Assembly (NCBI GenBank): GCA_963693285.1 | Contig: OY848917.1 | Coordinates: 4,640,618 to 4,704,617, forward strand | DNA length: 64,000 nucleotides | Direction: 5' to 3' | Source: Xestospongia muta | Lineage: Eukaryota > Porifera > Demospongiae > Haplosclerida > Petrosiidae | Part shown: piece by piece, positions 10,286-21,357 of the stretch | Numbering within the stretch: position 1 is the stretch's first letter | Layout of the letters: each line of letters opens with the position of its first letter | Translations under genes and position numbers: made by a program | The notes under the pieces: model-generated | What the model was told of the DNA's origin: nothing | The model's database searches: none | Seen by the model: only the letters and a program-made list of their open reading frames with translations

Positions 10286-12279
10286 TGAGAGTGTGACTAG
10301 AAACAAAATATTAGTAAGATTCTTCCACCAAGATCTTAATAAATCTATTCCCGCTGCTGTTTGTTTTATCTATTTATTGTTAAAGCAGTATGCTCTATAA
10401 TAACACAGGTGTAGACTAGATGGGAAACATTTTGATTGTATTAATTAGAACTACTTCAATTGTGTCACTTTTTTGTCCAAACCTGTTTCTACTATTAATT
10501 AATATACTATAGTGGTTGCTTGATATCATCAGTAGTTCAGTAGTGACTGACTAGTCTTGCTGAATTAACGTTTATTGTTGTACATACAATTGTTAGAATA
10601 AACATCAAAAATATAACCAAATAAGGTCAAAACCAGGAAAGTTTGATTGTGTAACTCTATGCTTGTGTCACAGATTTAATGTCACTAAAATAACAATCCT
10701 TTTCATTGAATTTAGTAGGATGTCTGTTACTAATATATTATATGTTTGCTTGTGTCTGTCTGAGTAGCAATAACCATTACTCTAGTGAGTCACTAGTAGT
10801 GACTGATCACCAACAAAGTGTTAGGTCAATGAAAATATTTAAAATATATGTTCTTTCAGCTTATAAGTAATTTAAGAGTTTGAATAGAACAACAACATAA
10901 TAGCTCTTGGCAACCTGGCACATTAGTAGTCATCATCTTAACAATTCTTATCACTTATCTAATAGTCTATCTGTGTGTTACCATATCCTTTGTCCATCTA
11001 ACATGTTATGTATTATATTTCATATTAGGTATGTAGTGATCTTTGTAATCATAGTACAAGACTTAATGAAACAGCTGTTACTGTAATTACTTCGACCTAT
11101 GTTAGATCAAAGTGCCTCAATTAATCAAGTAAATGTAATTAACTGTTAATTATTGAGGATTTTACCCTTTATACTATTAGTGGTAAAACTAATGGAACAA
11201 CAACCATTCTATTATTGAGAAGAAATGGACGAAGAAATATTAGCACTACACAAACAAGATATTGCTATATCTAAAAGAGATAATGAAAGTAATATAAATA
11301 TTACATCTAATACTATATCATTATACATATCATGATTGTAAGACCAGTATGTGTAAACTATTAGAATATACCAATGTGATGTGATGATATACCATTCTTA
11401 GCAAAATTTATAATCGACTAATTAACAAACAGTATAATATATTAAGCTTATTCCATAATTTATATTAACAATGTAGTTCATGAGATTACACTTGTAGTTT
11501 TGGAACAAATGACAAAGAGCGTATATTTACTTCACATATAGCAAGTAGATATAACATACTTGGTTGCTATGGTGATTTGTGTATCATAATTACAATAAAA
11601 TGACTTCTTATATGCTGGTTATAGAATGGGATACAAGTTATTTGTAAGTACAAAATACATGTATTCTGTCAAGTTATTACATGTACTGTAATTACATGAC
11701 ACATTATTAATCTAAATGTTGACATTAACAAGTGTATATAGTTTGTTAGTTTATGACTAACACTTAATTCCCATTGGAATAGATACAGAATGCCATATAT
11801 ATGCTATAAATACAGAATGCCATGTATGCTCAGTCATCAAATGATGTCAAAGATTTATTGAATGAACATGATTCTAGAGTGTTTATAATAACTGATAATA
11901 ACACAAAAGAAAAGGTCAATTCTCACTGGAATAGAGAAAGCATGACATTTTGTTTTACTCCATTTCAATTAAGTCTAAGTACAATTATGACATAAATGAA
12001 TTTACGGATGTCAAGATATCTAACCAAGTTCTATACTAGGTACTAGTGTATCTCCTAAATTTATTTAACAACTTAACTACCAATTTACTACATTCTCTGT
12101 CCCTCTAGCTATTCAATCATGTTATATGATATTAGATATCCTGATGATATCCATGTTGTTATTCTCTACTGAATAATAATTGATCTTGAATTTTGGCAGA
12201 GAGTGAAGTATACAAGTAAACTGATAATATGTTAAGAATGTCTCTCACTTCTCAAATCCCATGACTTCATAGAGATATT
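10286..12279. other. Intergenic, no gene seen
   Basis: AT-rich DNA. Only the part at 11540-11740, which resembles 9300-9590, stands out. No open frame has recognisable content. Confidence 0.4.
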
Positions 12280-13600
12280 ATTGTTATTTAAAATGAAACC
12301 ATTGATGGAAGAGAAGATTTTTTGTGATAAAACAACCTGGCTCATTTGATAAGAGGAAGGTATGTAACTGACAGCTGCTGGCAATTGACAGCTGCTGTTA
12401 GTTAAAATTAATGCGAGAACAGTTATTCTAATCTATTCACAATAGTTCTGGTTTGCCTAAGATAATAACACCTCAGCAGTTAACTACATAGTAATTAATT
12501 AGCATACTTAATAAAATACACAGAGGTACACATACACAGTCAATACTACCTATATAGAGTCCATAATGTAGATATACATATATGATCTCTCACTTCATAG
12601 GTGTGATTACCTTACCTCCTCAAATACTGGTAGAAACAGCAACCGTCAATATTTACTTCTTTTCTAAAGTCAGTTTCTTTCTTTATAATTAGAATAATTA
12701 TGGTATATATTTACTGTAGGTTGGATAAGGTTATGCATTGAGTTAATTGAGAGAAATAGGACACAAACTTTATACCATACTGGTGGAAATTTGACACTAA
12801 ACATCCTCTAGAGTCAGTACTATTAGTATTTGAATTTAAAGTACATATCTACATGTTACCTAATAATATTCTCATTGAATTATAGGAGAAACTAGACTGT
12901 GGGTGAATCCTAAGAATTCAAACTGTGCAATAAGAAGTAGAATGTATCTGAGAGGTAAGTATGTAGTTATATTATTGATACTGAGTTACCTTTTGGGGTG
13001 TGGTTACAATATTTGTATTTGTCATGTGATTAGTGAATGCCCAAAGCATTCCACATGTGTTTGTGCATCTGTAAATCCTTCAACAATGAACAGTTCATCA
13101 AGCTGATGATACTTTCTAAACAATTATAAATTGTGGTTTAATGGAAACAGATTGACTTGATGAATATGGCCGAACTTGTAGAGTTTGTAGGATTAAATAA
13201 GCTATAGGTCTATACAAATGAGACTTTAAAAAACATACAAATCACTGGAAACTTTGTCAACTTGATATATCAGGTATGCAAGACCATATATTGTAAGATG
13301 CTCTATGATATGTCTCAGGACCCCATAAAAACTAGAGGTACCTCACATTTAATGGACTATGTATATTGCCATGGTTACTTTTGGTTGATTATCTTTAATG
13401 AAGATGGTGCCCACATTGTCCATTTAAACCAATTATGTGTGTTATAAGTAGGTAATACCTGCATTAGGTATCACTTGCCTTTAATAAGCTAACTGACCAC
13501 AACAATGTGTATACATGTACATGTATATGTTACATGAGATACGTGTACATGTATATGGTGGTGTAAATGTTTGTCTGTCTGTAGGTGATATCTATGTTCA
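12280..13600. repeat. Segmental repeat family, copy 3
   Basis: This copy shares with copy 1 the ACCATTGATGG...TTTGATAAGAGGAAGG block, the stretch ending TCATTGAATTATAG followed by GAGAAACTAGAC (12886), and the 3' part around 13370-13560 (TTGATTATCTTTAATGAAG, GTGTTATAAGTAGGTAAT). Coding-like content is not preserved. The open frame at 12903-13106 is unsupported. Confidence 0.5.
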
Positions 13601-15813
13601 GTGGGTTTGTATCAATGGTTCTCCTACTCTTAGTACAAGGAAGTAAAGTTAACTACAATAATACCATAACATCATCTTTCTCTTAGCACGCTTTGTATAA
13701 AATCCAACTTATAGTATAATGGTTCAATAATATCTCGTTAGTTATGATATCAGTAAATGCTTAATAAGAAATCTCCTTAGACAAACGGTTTTAGTTTGTT
13801 AGTTTCAAACACCTGGTGTTTTTGTTAGTAATCATCATGAAATTGTCTATTGTGTAGTGATAGCACAAACAAGCTTTATAAGGGATTGGAGTAGATGCCT
13901 TTCATTCCATTGTTTGTAGTACACGATAAGCTGTTCTCTGTATAGTAGAAGACAGATAATATTGATAGGTTGGTTTTGTTTATCCTCATTAATTATTTTA
14001 AAAATCTGGTCTTAGCTTTTCTGAACTCTATGATAAGGTTTGAAGAGGTTATTTGGAGGATGATCTGTATGAATGGAAATGTATGACATACTTTATATTG
14101 TGGTGTATTTACATATATTGTTAATACTACATTATGTGTACTAGTAACACAATGGATTGCTGTATGTAAGTTGTGGTTTGTGTTAGTATTATATGGCTTC
14201 TGGTATAGTAGTAATCCTAGGTGTAGATTGATTTTAACCATTACTTTCTTGTATTATTTGCTACAAAGTTAACTTAGATATCTTTGGATTACTCTCATTC
14301 TTGCTGTTCTTAGGATGGTATTTTCTACATAGTTTTATTTATAATCTTTGATATAAAGTCACATGTATAATCTTCCATAAGGAACCATTGTCCTCTTGAA
14401 AGTCAAAATGAACTGTGTTTAGTGAACCACTCCTTCATTGAGTATTTATGACAGTGAAAGTACAGGTACTAATGAGAAAATTGAATATTATTATATTAAT
14501 ATTTTATTCTTGGCAAGGTCGGCCCCTTTGTCTTCGGGAGGACATACATGTAGATCAGATATTTCCTAATGACTCACTGTCTAGACTGTTAATTAAGGTA
14601 TTGTGTATGCTACATCCTGTTTGATAATGCAAACACATGCACATACCAACACACACCTGTTATAAGGAATTACATGTCATTGGTCAGTGTATTATAATAT
14701 TAGTTAATTTGATAATGTTTTTGCTTACATAGGCTTAAATATCAGTTGTTTAGAAACTATAACTTATAGTACTTGACATTAATTTTTTAGGTTATCATTT
14801 ACATACTTATCCTTCTGATAAGTTAGGCCACTTAGTTGACTAGACGCAATATCACTTACCATCTGTTGATGGAATGTACTATATATACAAGTATATATTG
14901 ATATTATAAGTACATTTTAATTCTACTCAATGACTTCTCTCATTCCAAGTGTTCGCTTGTCTTAATATATGTGTGTATGTGTGTAAAAATGTTTACATAT
15001 TCATTTGTCTTAATATAGAGGATATTGGAACGCAAGATGAGTCTAAAGGGCATATAGATACACTCTGTTCTATCCAACTGGAGTACTGTCTGTGTTAAAG
15101 ATGGCTACTAAAGATTAAAAGAATAAAACTAGTATCATATTATTGGATGTAACGGATGTTAGTATTAAATGTAGTAATGATTATTTTTGTAGTAAATACA
15201 ACAGGAAATGCTGACTGCATAAACCTATTATGTCATTAAATGTAACAATTGAGTATAATGTAGTGTAATGTAGTGTAATGTATATGTAGTAAACATAATT
15301 GGCAATGCTAACTTTTAACTTAAGAAAGTCCATTATATCATGTTAAAGGAACAACTTTTATGGACTATCTTAACAACTCCTGGTATTATAATCATCTAAT
15401 TTGTTGACCTATAGCGTCATTTCACAAAAGGCTCAATGACTCATACAGTGGGTGTGGCCACCGACGTAATTAATGAAACTAAGCTTCCTCCTGGAAGCAT
15501 AACAACACAATTACTAGAAATGGTGTTACTATCTTTAGAATTTAGGGTCTAGAGAACTCAAAGAGTAGGGATCAAATAATGACAATACTGGTTGCATCCA
15601 AAAACTACCAAACCAACCATCAAACCATAACAGAGTACAAATTTTGTTAGATAACTTCATTATATACTCCCAATCATAGTAAAAAATACTTCATAAGGAC
15701 AAAATACGCGGCAGACACGCCCTTTTATAATTAGTGAAAAAAATCCGCGAATATCTACTCATGATATTACTTCATGCACAGTTGATCACTGTAATAGGAT
15801 TTGTGATTGACTT
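13601..15813. other. Intergenic, no gene seen
   Basis: AT-rich sequence without convincing open frames. The last 350 bases are somewhat richer in G and C (ACGCGGCAGACACGCCC near 15705) and probably include the promoter of the gene that follows. Confidence 0.4.
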
Positions 15814-16081
15814 ATGAGTGAGAGCGTCCATTTTATTCCTCGAAGTTCATTTCGCATCTTGTTCTGTCTTCATTGCAAGTATCTCCCTCGTCTTTGCTTA
15901 ATAGAATCTGGTGCACTCTGCTGGCCTTCTCGTTTTGATGGCGCATTTCATCTGGTAAGTTTATATATATATGCAACAAATGTCGATATATGTATGTTTG
16001 TATGCATGTATGTATGTACTGTTTCTTTAACACAGTGCAGGAAAGAAGTTATTTTCTGCAAGATATCTGTCATACTGTGCC

Positions 16082-16459
16082 ATGCAACCTGCAGCTCAGA
16101 CACGTACCTTTTACATTCAACACTTGCAAAAGTATTCGAAAGACAGTCCAGACACGCCTTACGTGAGCCTGGTGGAGTGGTTACCAGATACTGGTATTGC
16201 TATTAAAGGATTTGGAGAGAGTTGTACATTGGAGTCTACTTATAAACCAGACCTGTCCAAGCTAGTATTAGTCAGAGCCAGTACTGTGTCATTAAAAGCT
16301 CAAGACGCAATGGTTACTGGTATGGCAGTACAAGGTGACTCACATCTCGACACCACAACAGATATCGCATCATCAGTATGGGACTTCTGTCCTATCAAGA
16401 ATATCAACAGTGAAGTGCTATTAACTTACCAAATTATTGCAACAGAAGAAAGTATTTAA
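16082..16459 (+). CDS. Small orphan protein, 125 aa
   Basis: The open frame from ATG 16082 to the TAA ending at 16459 has balanced amino-acid composition unlike the surrounding noise, with blocks such as PYVSLVEWLPDTGIAIKGFG and SVWDFCPIKNIN. A plausible 5' untranslated exon (about 15800-15954) ends in a GTAAGT donor, and exon 2 starts at 16036 after ACACAG. The spliced leader would contain an upstream open frame starting at 15814 in another frame. No signal peptide or membrane segment is visible. The family is not recognised. The ankyrin remnants immediately downstream on the same strand could once have belonged to the same locus, but no splice link is evident. Confidence 0.5.
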   Translation: MQPAAQTRTFYIQHLQKYSKDSPDTPYVSLVEWLPDTGIAIKGFGESCTLESTYKPDLSKLVLVRASTVSLKAQDAMVTGMAVQGDSHLDTTTDIASSVWDFCPIKNINSEVLLTYQIIATEESI

Positions 16460-16849
16460 TTTTGCAATGTTATTAAAAATGCTGTATAAATATGTATAAT
16501 ATATATATATATATAATTTATGTATATATATTTATGTATATAGACATATTTATCTACTTTTATATTGTGGTATTAATTAAATACGATAACTGTGGAATAT
16601 TGAATAAAAGGGTTATGATAACATATGATGTACTATTATAAACTTGTCATAGTATCTATGTGCCAATATGTACAGTTGTCCTTATGAAAACAGATCAATA
16701 CATACTATGAAGTGGTCTTCCTGAGGAAATACATGGGCTCATGCTTGCATGCAATAGATTACACAAACAATGTAATAGCCACTGGGCATAGTCAAATTAT
16801 AAGGTGCGATCAAAAATATCTCCATTAGATTGTGTATAAAAGTCTCCTA

Positions 16850-17580
16850 GTTGTTATCGCATCATTGTGGTTGTCATCAGTACCTATAAAAGATTACAAT
16901 ATAATAACCTAGAAAATATAGAGATTCTTATTGATGCTGGAGCTGATATAGATATAAGGATGCAAAACCGTATAGCACTGATGTTTGGATATGATCATCA
17001 AGAAAATGTAGTGTTGTTCAATGTCTACTCAAACCTGGTGTTATACCCAATTTACAAAGTCTGAGGACTGGATGGACTCCAATTCATTTTGCTTGTTGTA
17101 GTTCACCTGATCTAGCAATTCTATTATCCCTCATTGAGGCATTGATATTGGTGCCACACCTCTTATGTTAGCTTGGATACACGGGTTTGAGATGATAGTT
17201 GAAATATTGGTAAACTTGAATCTTCTTCAGTTAATGCTCAAACTCAAGTTGGTGATACACTAATAAAATATGCAGTCCAATATTCCGAAAACACTATCGT
17301 ACGGTTATTATTATCTGCTGGTCCTGATGTCTTTCATGCTGATAATATAGGCAACACAGCTCTAGATCCTCCTGCACTGACATCTGATGATCCTGAAATT
17401 ACCCAGTTACTCTTGCTACATATGGGTGACCATAATACAGGGTATACACAACCTACTGAACCTCAAAAATGCAATCAACATCTTCTACATGATGATAACC
17501 ATTTGCATGAGAACTTTGAACTACCATCACGTTCTCTAACAATCTCCATTGATGAGATACAACAATGCTATTGAGTATCC
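16850..17580 (+). pseudogene. Ankyrin-repeat gene remnant
   Basis: Ankyrin-type repeats are visible in shifting frames: NIEILIDAGADIDIRMQNR, then GWTPIHFACCSSPDLAILL, then GATPLMLAWIHGFEMIVEIL, then NTIVRLLLSAGPDVFHADN followed by GNTALDPPALTSDD, and finally a non-repeat tail ending near 17574. At least three frame changes without splice sites interrupt the series, so it cannot encode one protein as it stands. Four to five repeats are recognisable. Together with the next feature it suggests decay of a local ankyrin gene family. Confidence 0.65.
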
Positions 17581-17869
17581 TTTACCTCCACAATTGCAAG
17601 AAACAATCAAACGTACAGACTCAAGTGAAGAAGACATCCCACCTCATCAACAACAACAACGACAAAGACATTAAAATTTTTCACGAGCACTTAACCTCAT
17701 ATATTATTAATAACATATAGCTTTGTAATTATAGTCAAGGGATGTACTATATATAATGTTGGCAATATACAGGACATCATATGTACATATGCTTTTTTAG
17801 TGTAGAGTAATTGTGGTTAGGATTAATTAATGATGCTAGTAAACCGAGTATCCTGTTCTGCATACAAAG

Positions 17870-19520
17870 ATGGCTGAGCCCTTAACTCTCAGTGTTTCTC
17901 TTCTTTTGTTCAAGTTAACTAAAGTAGTAGATTGGTGTGTACTGGGTCTACATCTTAATGTTCCTAAATATGAACTTGATAAGATTCAGAAGCAGTTCTT
18001 ACTAATTGAAGAGTAGACCGATGTAAAGCAGAGATGTTAGATACGTGGTTGAAGAAGGAGGAAGAACCTCACTGGAGAGTGATAGTAGATGCTTTAGAGA
18101 AAATGGAGAGTTATGAACTAGCTTAGGAGTTAAGACATCTATATCCTGATGTGAATGGCCTTCAGTCTATAGCTCCGACAGTACAACAAGCTAGACTTAC
18201 TGTTAAAGACTCGACCATGAATAATGCTATCTTGGTAAAGGAACCAGTCATCAAAGCCTTCTCCTGATTAGAGTCCAAGTTTGCAAAAGTTGTTACTGAT
18301 AAGAAGTGTATTCTTGAAGCCAATAAAATTGTACTTGTTGATCTTCATCATTACATTAAGACACGACTAAATTTACAAGATTTTCCTATAGCAAAATGTT
18401 TTGATGATTTATTTGATAACGTAGTTTGATCTTACTATAGCTTCCTTAATACATCCCTATAGATAATATTATTGATGAGTTTCTTGATGGTAGTCCAGTA
18501 CAATCTTGTCTACAAGAATACGAGAGAGAGCTGGATTTGTTCAAAAGTTCTACCAATAAGGAGAAACTTGTTGATACTGTAGTAACCTCTGTACCAAAAG
18601 AAAATGGGACAGATATAGTAGTGTTAAAATTAAAAGGGTGTTGGTTAAATGTGACCTTGGAATGTTTCCAACAGTTGGCGGAGGAAATCTTTTCAGAGAA
18701 AAGTCGATGTTTACATCTTGTCTGAGTTGAGCGAGGTTGTGTATGTATTCAGTGGACAGTTATTGAATGTGTAGTCTCTTCTCTTGTCTCTTTTACAAAT
18801 CAGAAGACAGACTTTATGAAGTATGTTGGTGTTATTAAACTGATAATAGATGACGAAGTAGTATTTAAACAGAAGAGTAAAGATATCACTTCACTGTCTT
18901 CTCTTCTTGTAAAGGCAATCAAGTGTTGTAGTATTGATGCTGTGTGCTTTCTTTTATCTATTGGTGTTGATCCAAACACTAAAGACAACAATGGGTATTC
19001 TATTCTATTGTGTTAATCTTTTTTGGTGCATAATCTATCAGAGAGAGACCAGCACTATATGATCATTAAAACTCTTTTAAACGCTGGAGCCGATCCTAAT
19101 GTCACTGACAGTGAAGGACACACACCATTGCTTTATGGTGTCCTTCATGAATGTCCAAATATTGTTAAACTTTTATTGGATTATAAAGCTGATACAAATT
19201 CATCCAAATGATTTTTCTCCTCTTAGGTTATCAGCTCAAGAAGAAAGAGATCATTAAATTGTCTCATACTTTTTAGATGCTGCATGGGGCTAATCCTGAT
19301 GTATTGGATATAAAGGAGATTATAAAGGAGATACTTCACTAATCATAGCTTGTCATAATGGTAACAAATCAGTTGTATTGAAGCTACTTCAAAATAAGGC
19401 CAATCCTAATTTGTAAGGAAAAAATAGGTGGTCTGCCTTGATGTCTGCAATTGAATAAGCAATTAACTATTGTAAAGATTCTTACTGATCATGATGCTGG
19501 AGCTCAAGTTAACACTGTAT
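17870..19520 (+). pseudogene. Death-domain plus ankyrin-repeat gene, broken
   Basis: An ATG at 17870 opens a death-domain-like region: WCVLGLHLNVPKYELDKIQK, then after a one-base deletion near 18015 CKAEMLDTWLKKEEEPHW and VIVDALEKMESYELA. In-frame stops follow (TAG near 18124, TGA near 18266). A middle region (18470-18725, FLDGSPVQ...ELDLF; GCWLNVTLECFQQLAEEIF) is followed by ankyrin repeats (AVCFLLSIGVDPNTKDNNG; IIKTLLNAGADPNVTDSEG; IVKLLLDYKADTN; further ones to 19510) with more stops. A short intron near 18427-18463 is shared with the decayed copy downstream. Intact homologues would be adaptor-like death-fold proteins. This one is disrupted many times. Confidence 0.7.
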
Positions 19521-19605
19521 AACAAATACACTTTCTATGAAACTATATATATCATACGATGCTTACTAAACATGATTCACATATGACATATATTACTTCT
19601 ATAGT

Positions 19606-19815
19606 TCACAGATATATGAACCGGATAATATTCAGAAGCAGTTCTTACTAATTGAGGGAGTAGAGTTGTAAAGCTGTTCCTTGTAATCTTGATGAATTGT
19701 TTGGTACCATATAGTTTGATCTTACTATAACGTCCTTAATATATCTTTTATAGACACTATTATTTATGATTTTCTTGATTGTAGTCCAGTACAAGCTAAT
19801 CTACAAGAATAAGAG

Positions 19816-19876
<61 letters not shown>

Positions 19877-19990
19877 AGGATTAACATTTGTTCAAGAGTT
19901 CAACCAATACATATAAAAGAACTTCCTGATGCTGTGGCAGCCACTGTGCAGATGCTGGTGTCATTAAACTGACAATGGAAACATAGTAGT
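19606..19990 (+). pseudogene. Second death-domain/ankyrin gene fragment
   Basis: Fragments match the gene at 17870: DNIQKQFLLIEGVEL (19618 onward), the same short intron (19708-19755), and FLDCSPVQANLQE (19765-19808), cut by a GA microsatellite. Here the sequence reads IEGV where the first copy has lost a base, so this copy preserves the ancestral frame at that site. It is too short and interrupted to be functional. Confidence 0.55.
19818..19875. repeat. (GA)n microsatellite
   Basis: About 28 GA units inside the ankyrin-type pseudogene fragment. It gives an artefactual Arg-Glu repeat. Confidence 0.95.
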
Positions 19991-21357
19991 GTTTCAACAA
20001 GAGAGTGAAGATATGACCTCACTGTTTTCTATTGACTCTATAACATCAATAATGGAGAAAAAATTAACAGCTAGCTGTATTAAAATCATGATGGATTTAT
20101 GGAACAAAAAATAGGACCTACTAAATCCTTAATGTTTCATTCTTATAATGTATATATGATGCTCAAAATTTAACATGTTCAATCTTCTCTTGCTAGTTAT
20201 GGATAGCTGGAGAGACAGATGGATTGGTCTCAATTTATTCCAGTATGAGGAAGAAATAGTTATTGTTTTGTATATATTTAGTAGATTATATATGTTATAT
20301 TTTGCAGCCAAACATGGTCTGGGGACCATTTTAGGGACAATGGGACTATTTTTAGCAGCAAAAAATGTTCTGGGGGAAAATATTTTGGCTTGCTAAAAGT
20401 GGTCCTAGGACCACTTTTGGGTAGAACCACTTTTGCCACATAACATGTAGATTAGGTCTGTAGTTAGAAGGCACCAGAAGAATGTGGACTAATTGATGTA
20501 TGTTAGCCATTCTCCTCCTGCCAACATGAGTATTATTTCTGTCCTTTTCTTACCAGTTCACATCATATAGTACAACCACCACCACTTTAGGGACACCAAG
20601 CTACTAATAACAGTATACAAGAAGAACAATCATAAGCCTTCTGTTCTTCATACGAATGACAATCGCTTATACGTATTACTAACACACTATGATATTAAAA
20701 CTTTTTTGTATTGTAGTCTAGTATGCAATGATAATGATCTACTTATTTAACCTATCATCAGTTGTTACTCAAGCACTTAATGATGTCTTGCATGTACCAC
20801 ATAATAAAACAACAATTCAGTATATATGATATAATATAGTGCCCTCTTAACTAAACTCTCCCTCTCTCTTTCTCAGATTCTTACTAGTTTTGATGGCCAT
20901 ATTATTGAAAATGTTAAAGAACAGAAGAATTTTAATGAACAAGGACCTCATTCACACAGCTAGAATTACAATTTTTGATAGTTCAATAAATTATAGGTAG
21001 TCTCCACTAATGTACTTGAGATTTATCATCTCTTCTTTCAAAGCGAAAATGTCACGTAATAATAGAACTGTCAGGGAACATATTATGTGTTATAAGTCTT
21101 AACCCTCAATTCTATTACATTAATTGTAGGTGTCTTCAGTTTGTAGAAATATATAGGTTGTCTTAACAGGAAGTCTATGATTCATTCTGTAAATCAACTC
21201 CTCCCTAAATCCTAGATATATAACCCGTTTGCCTACCGGAAAGTTTGAGCATTGTGGAGTGACTAATTTTTTTGCTGATGTCATAGATTAGATACAAGAA
21301 TATCTCTTCTGTAACTCCGTTCCTAGACTATTCGTTTCCCTTCTGCTCACCTTCATA
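19991..21357. other. Intergenic, includes ACSBG gene 1 promoter
   Basis: No gene is seen. A small inverted structure lies at 20316-20440 (GGACCATTTTAGGGAC versus GTGGTCCTAGGACCAC). The segment 21230-21357 directly upstream of the ACSBG start is somewhat less AT-rich and is the likely promoter and 5' leader. Confidence 0.4.

Noticed and set aside
12903..13106. Frame with a hydrophobic stretch and several Cys
   Set aside because: It lies within segmental repeat copy 3; the matching copy 1 has a different frame across the same splice-like site, so conservation does not support it.
13993..14241. 82-codon minus-strand frame
   Set aside because: His/Asn/Thr-rich composition typical of AT-rich non-coding DNA, with no splice context or similarity.
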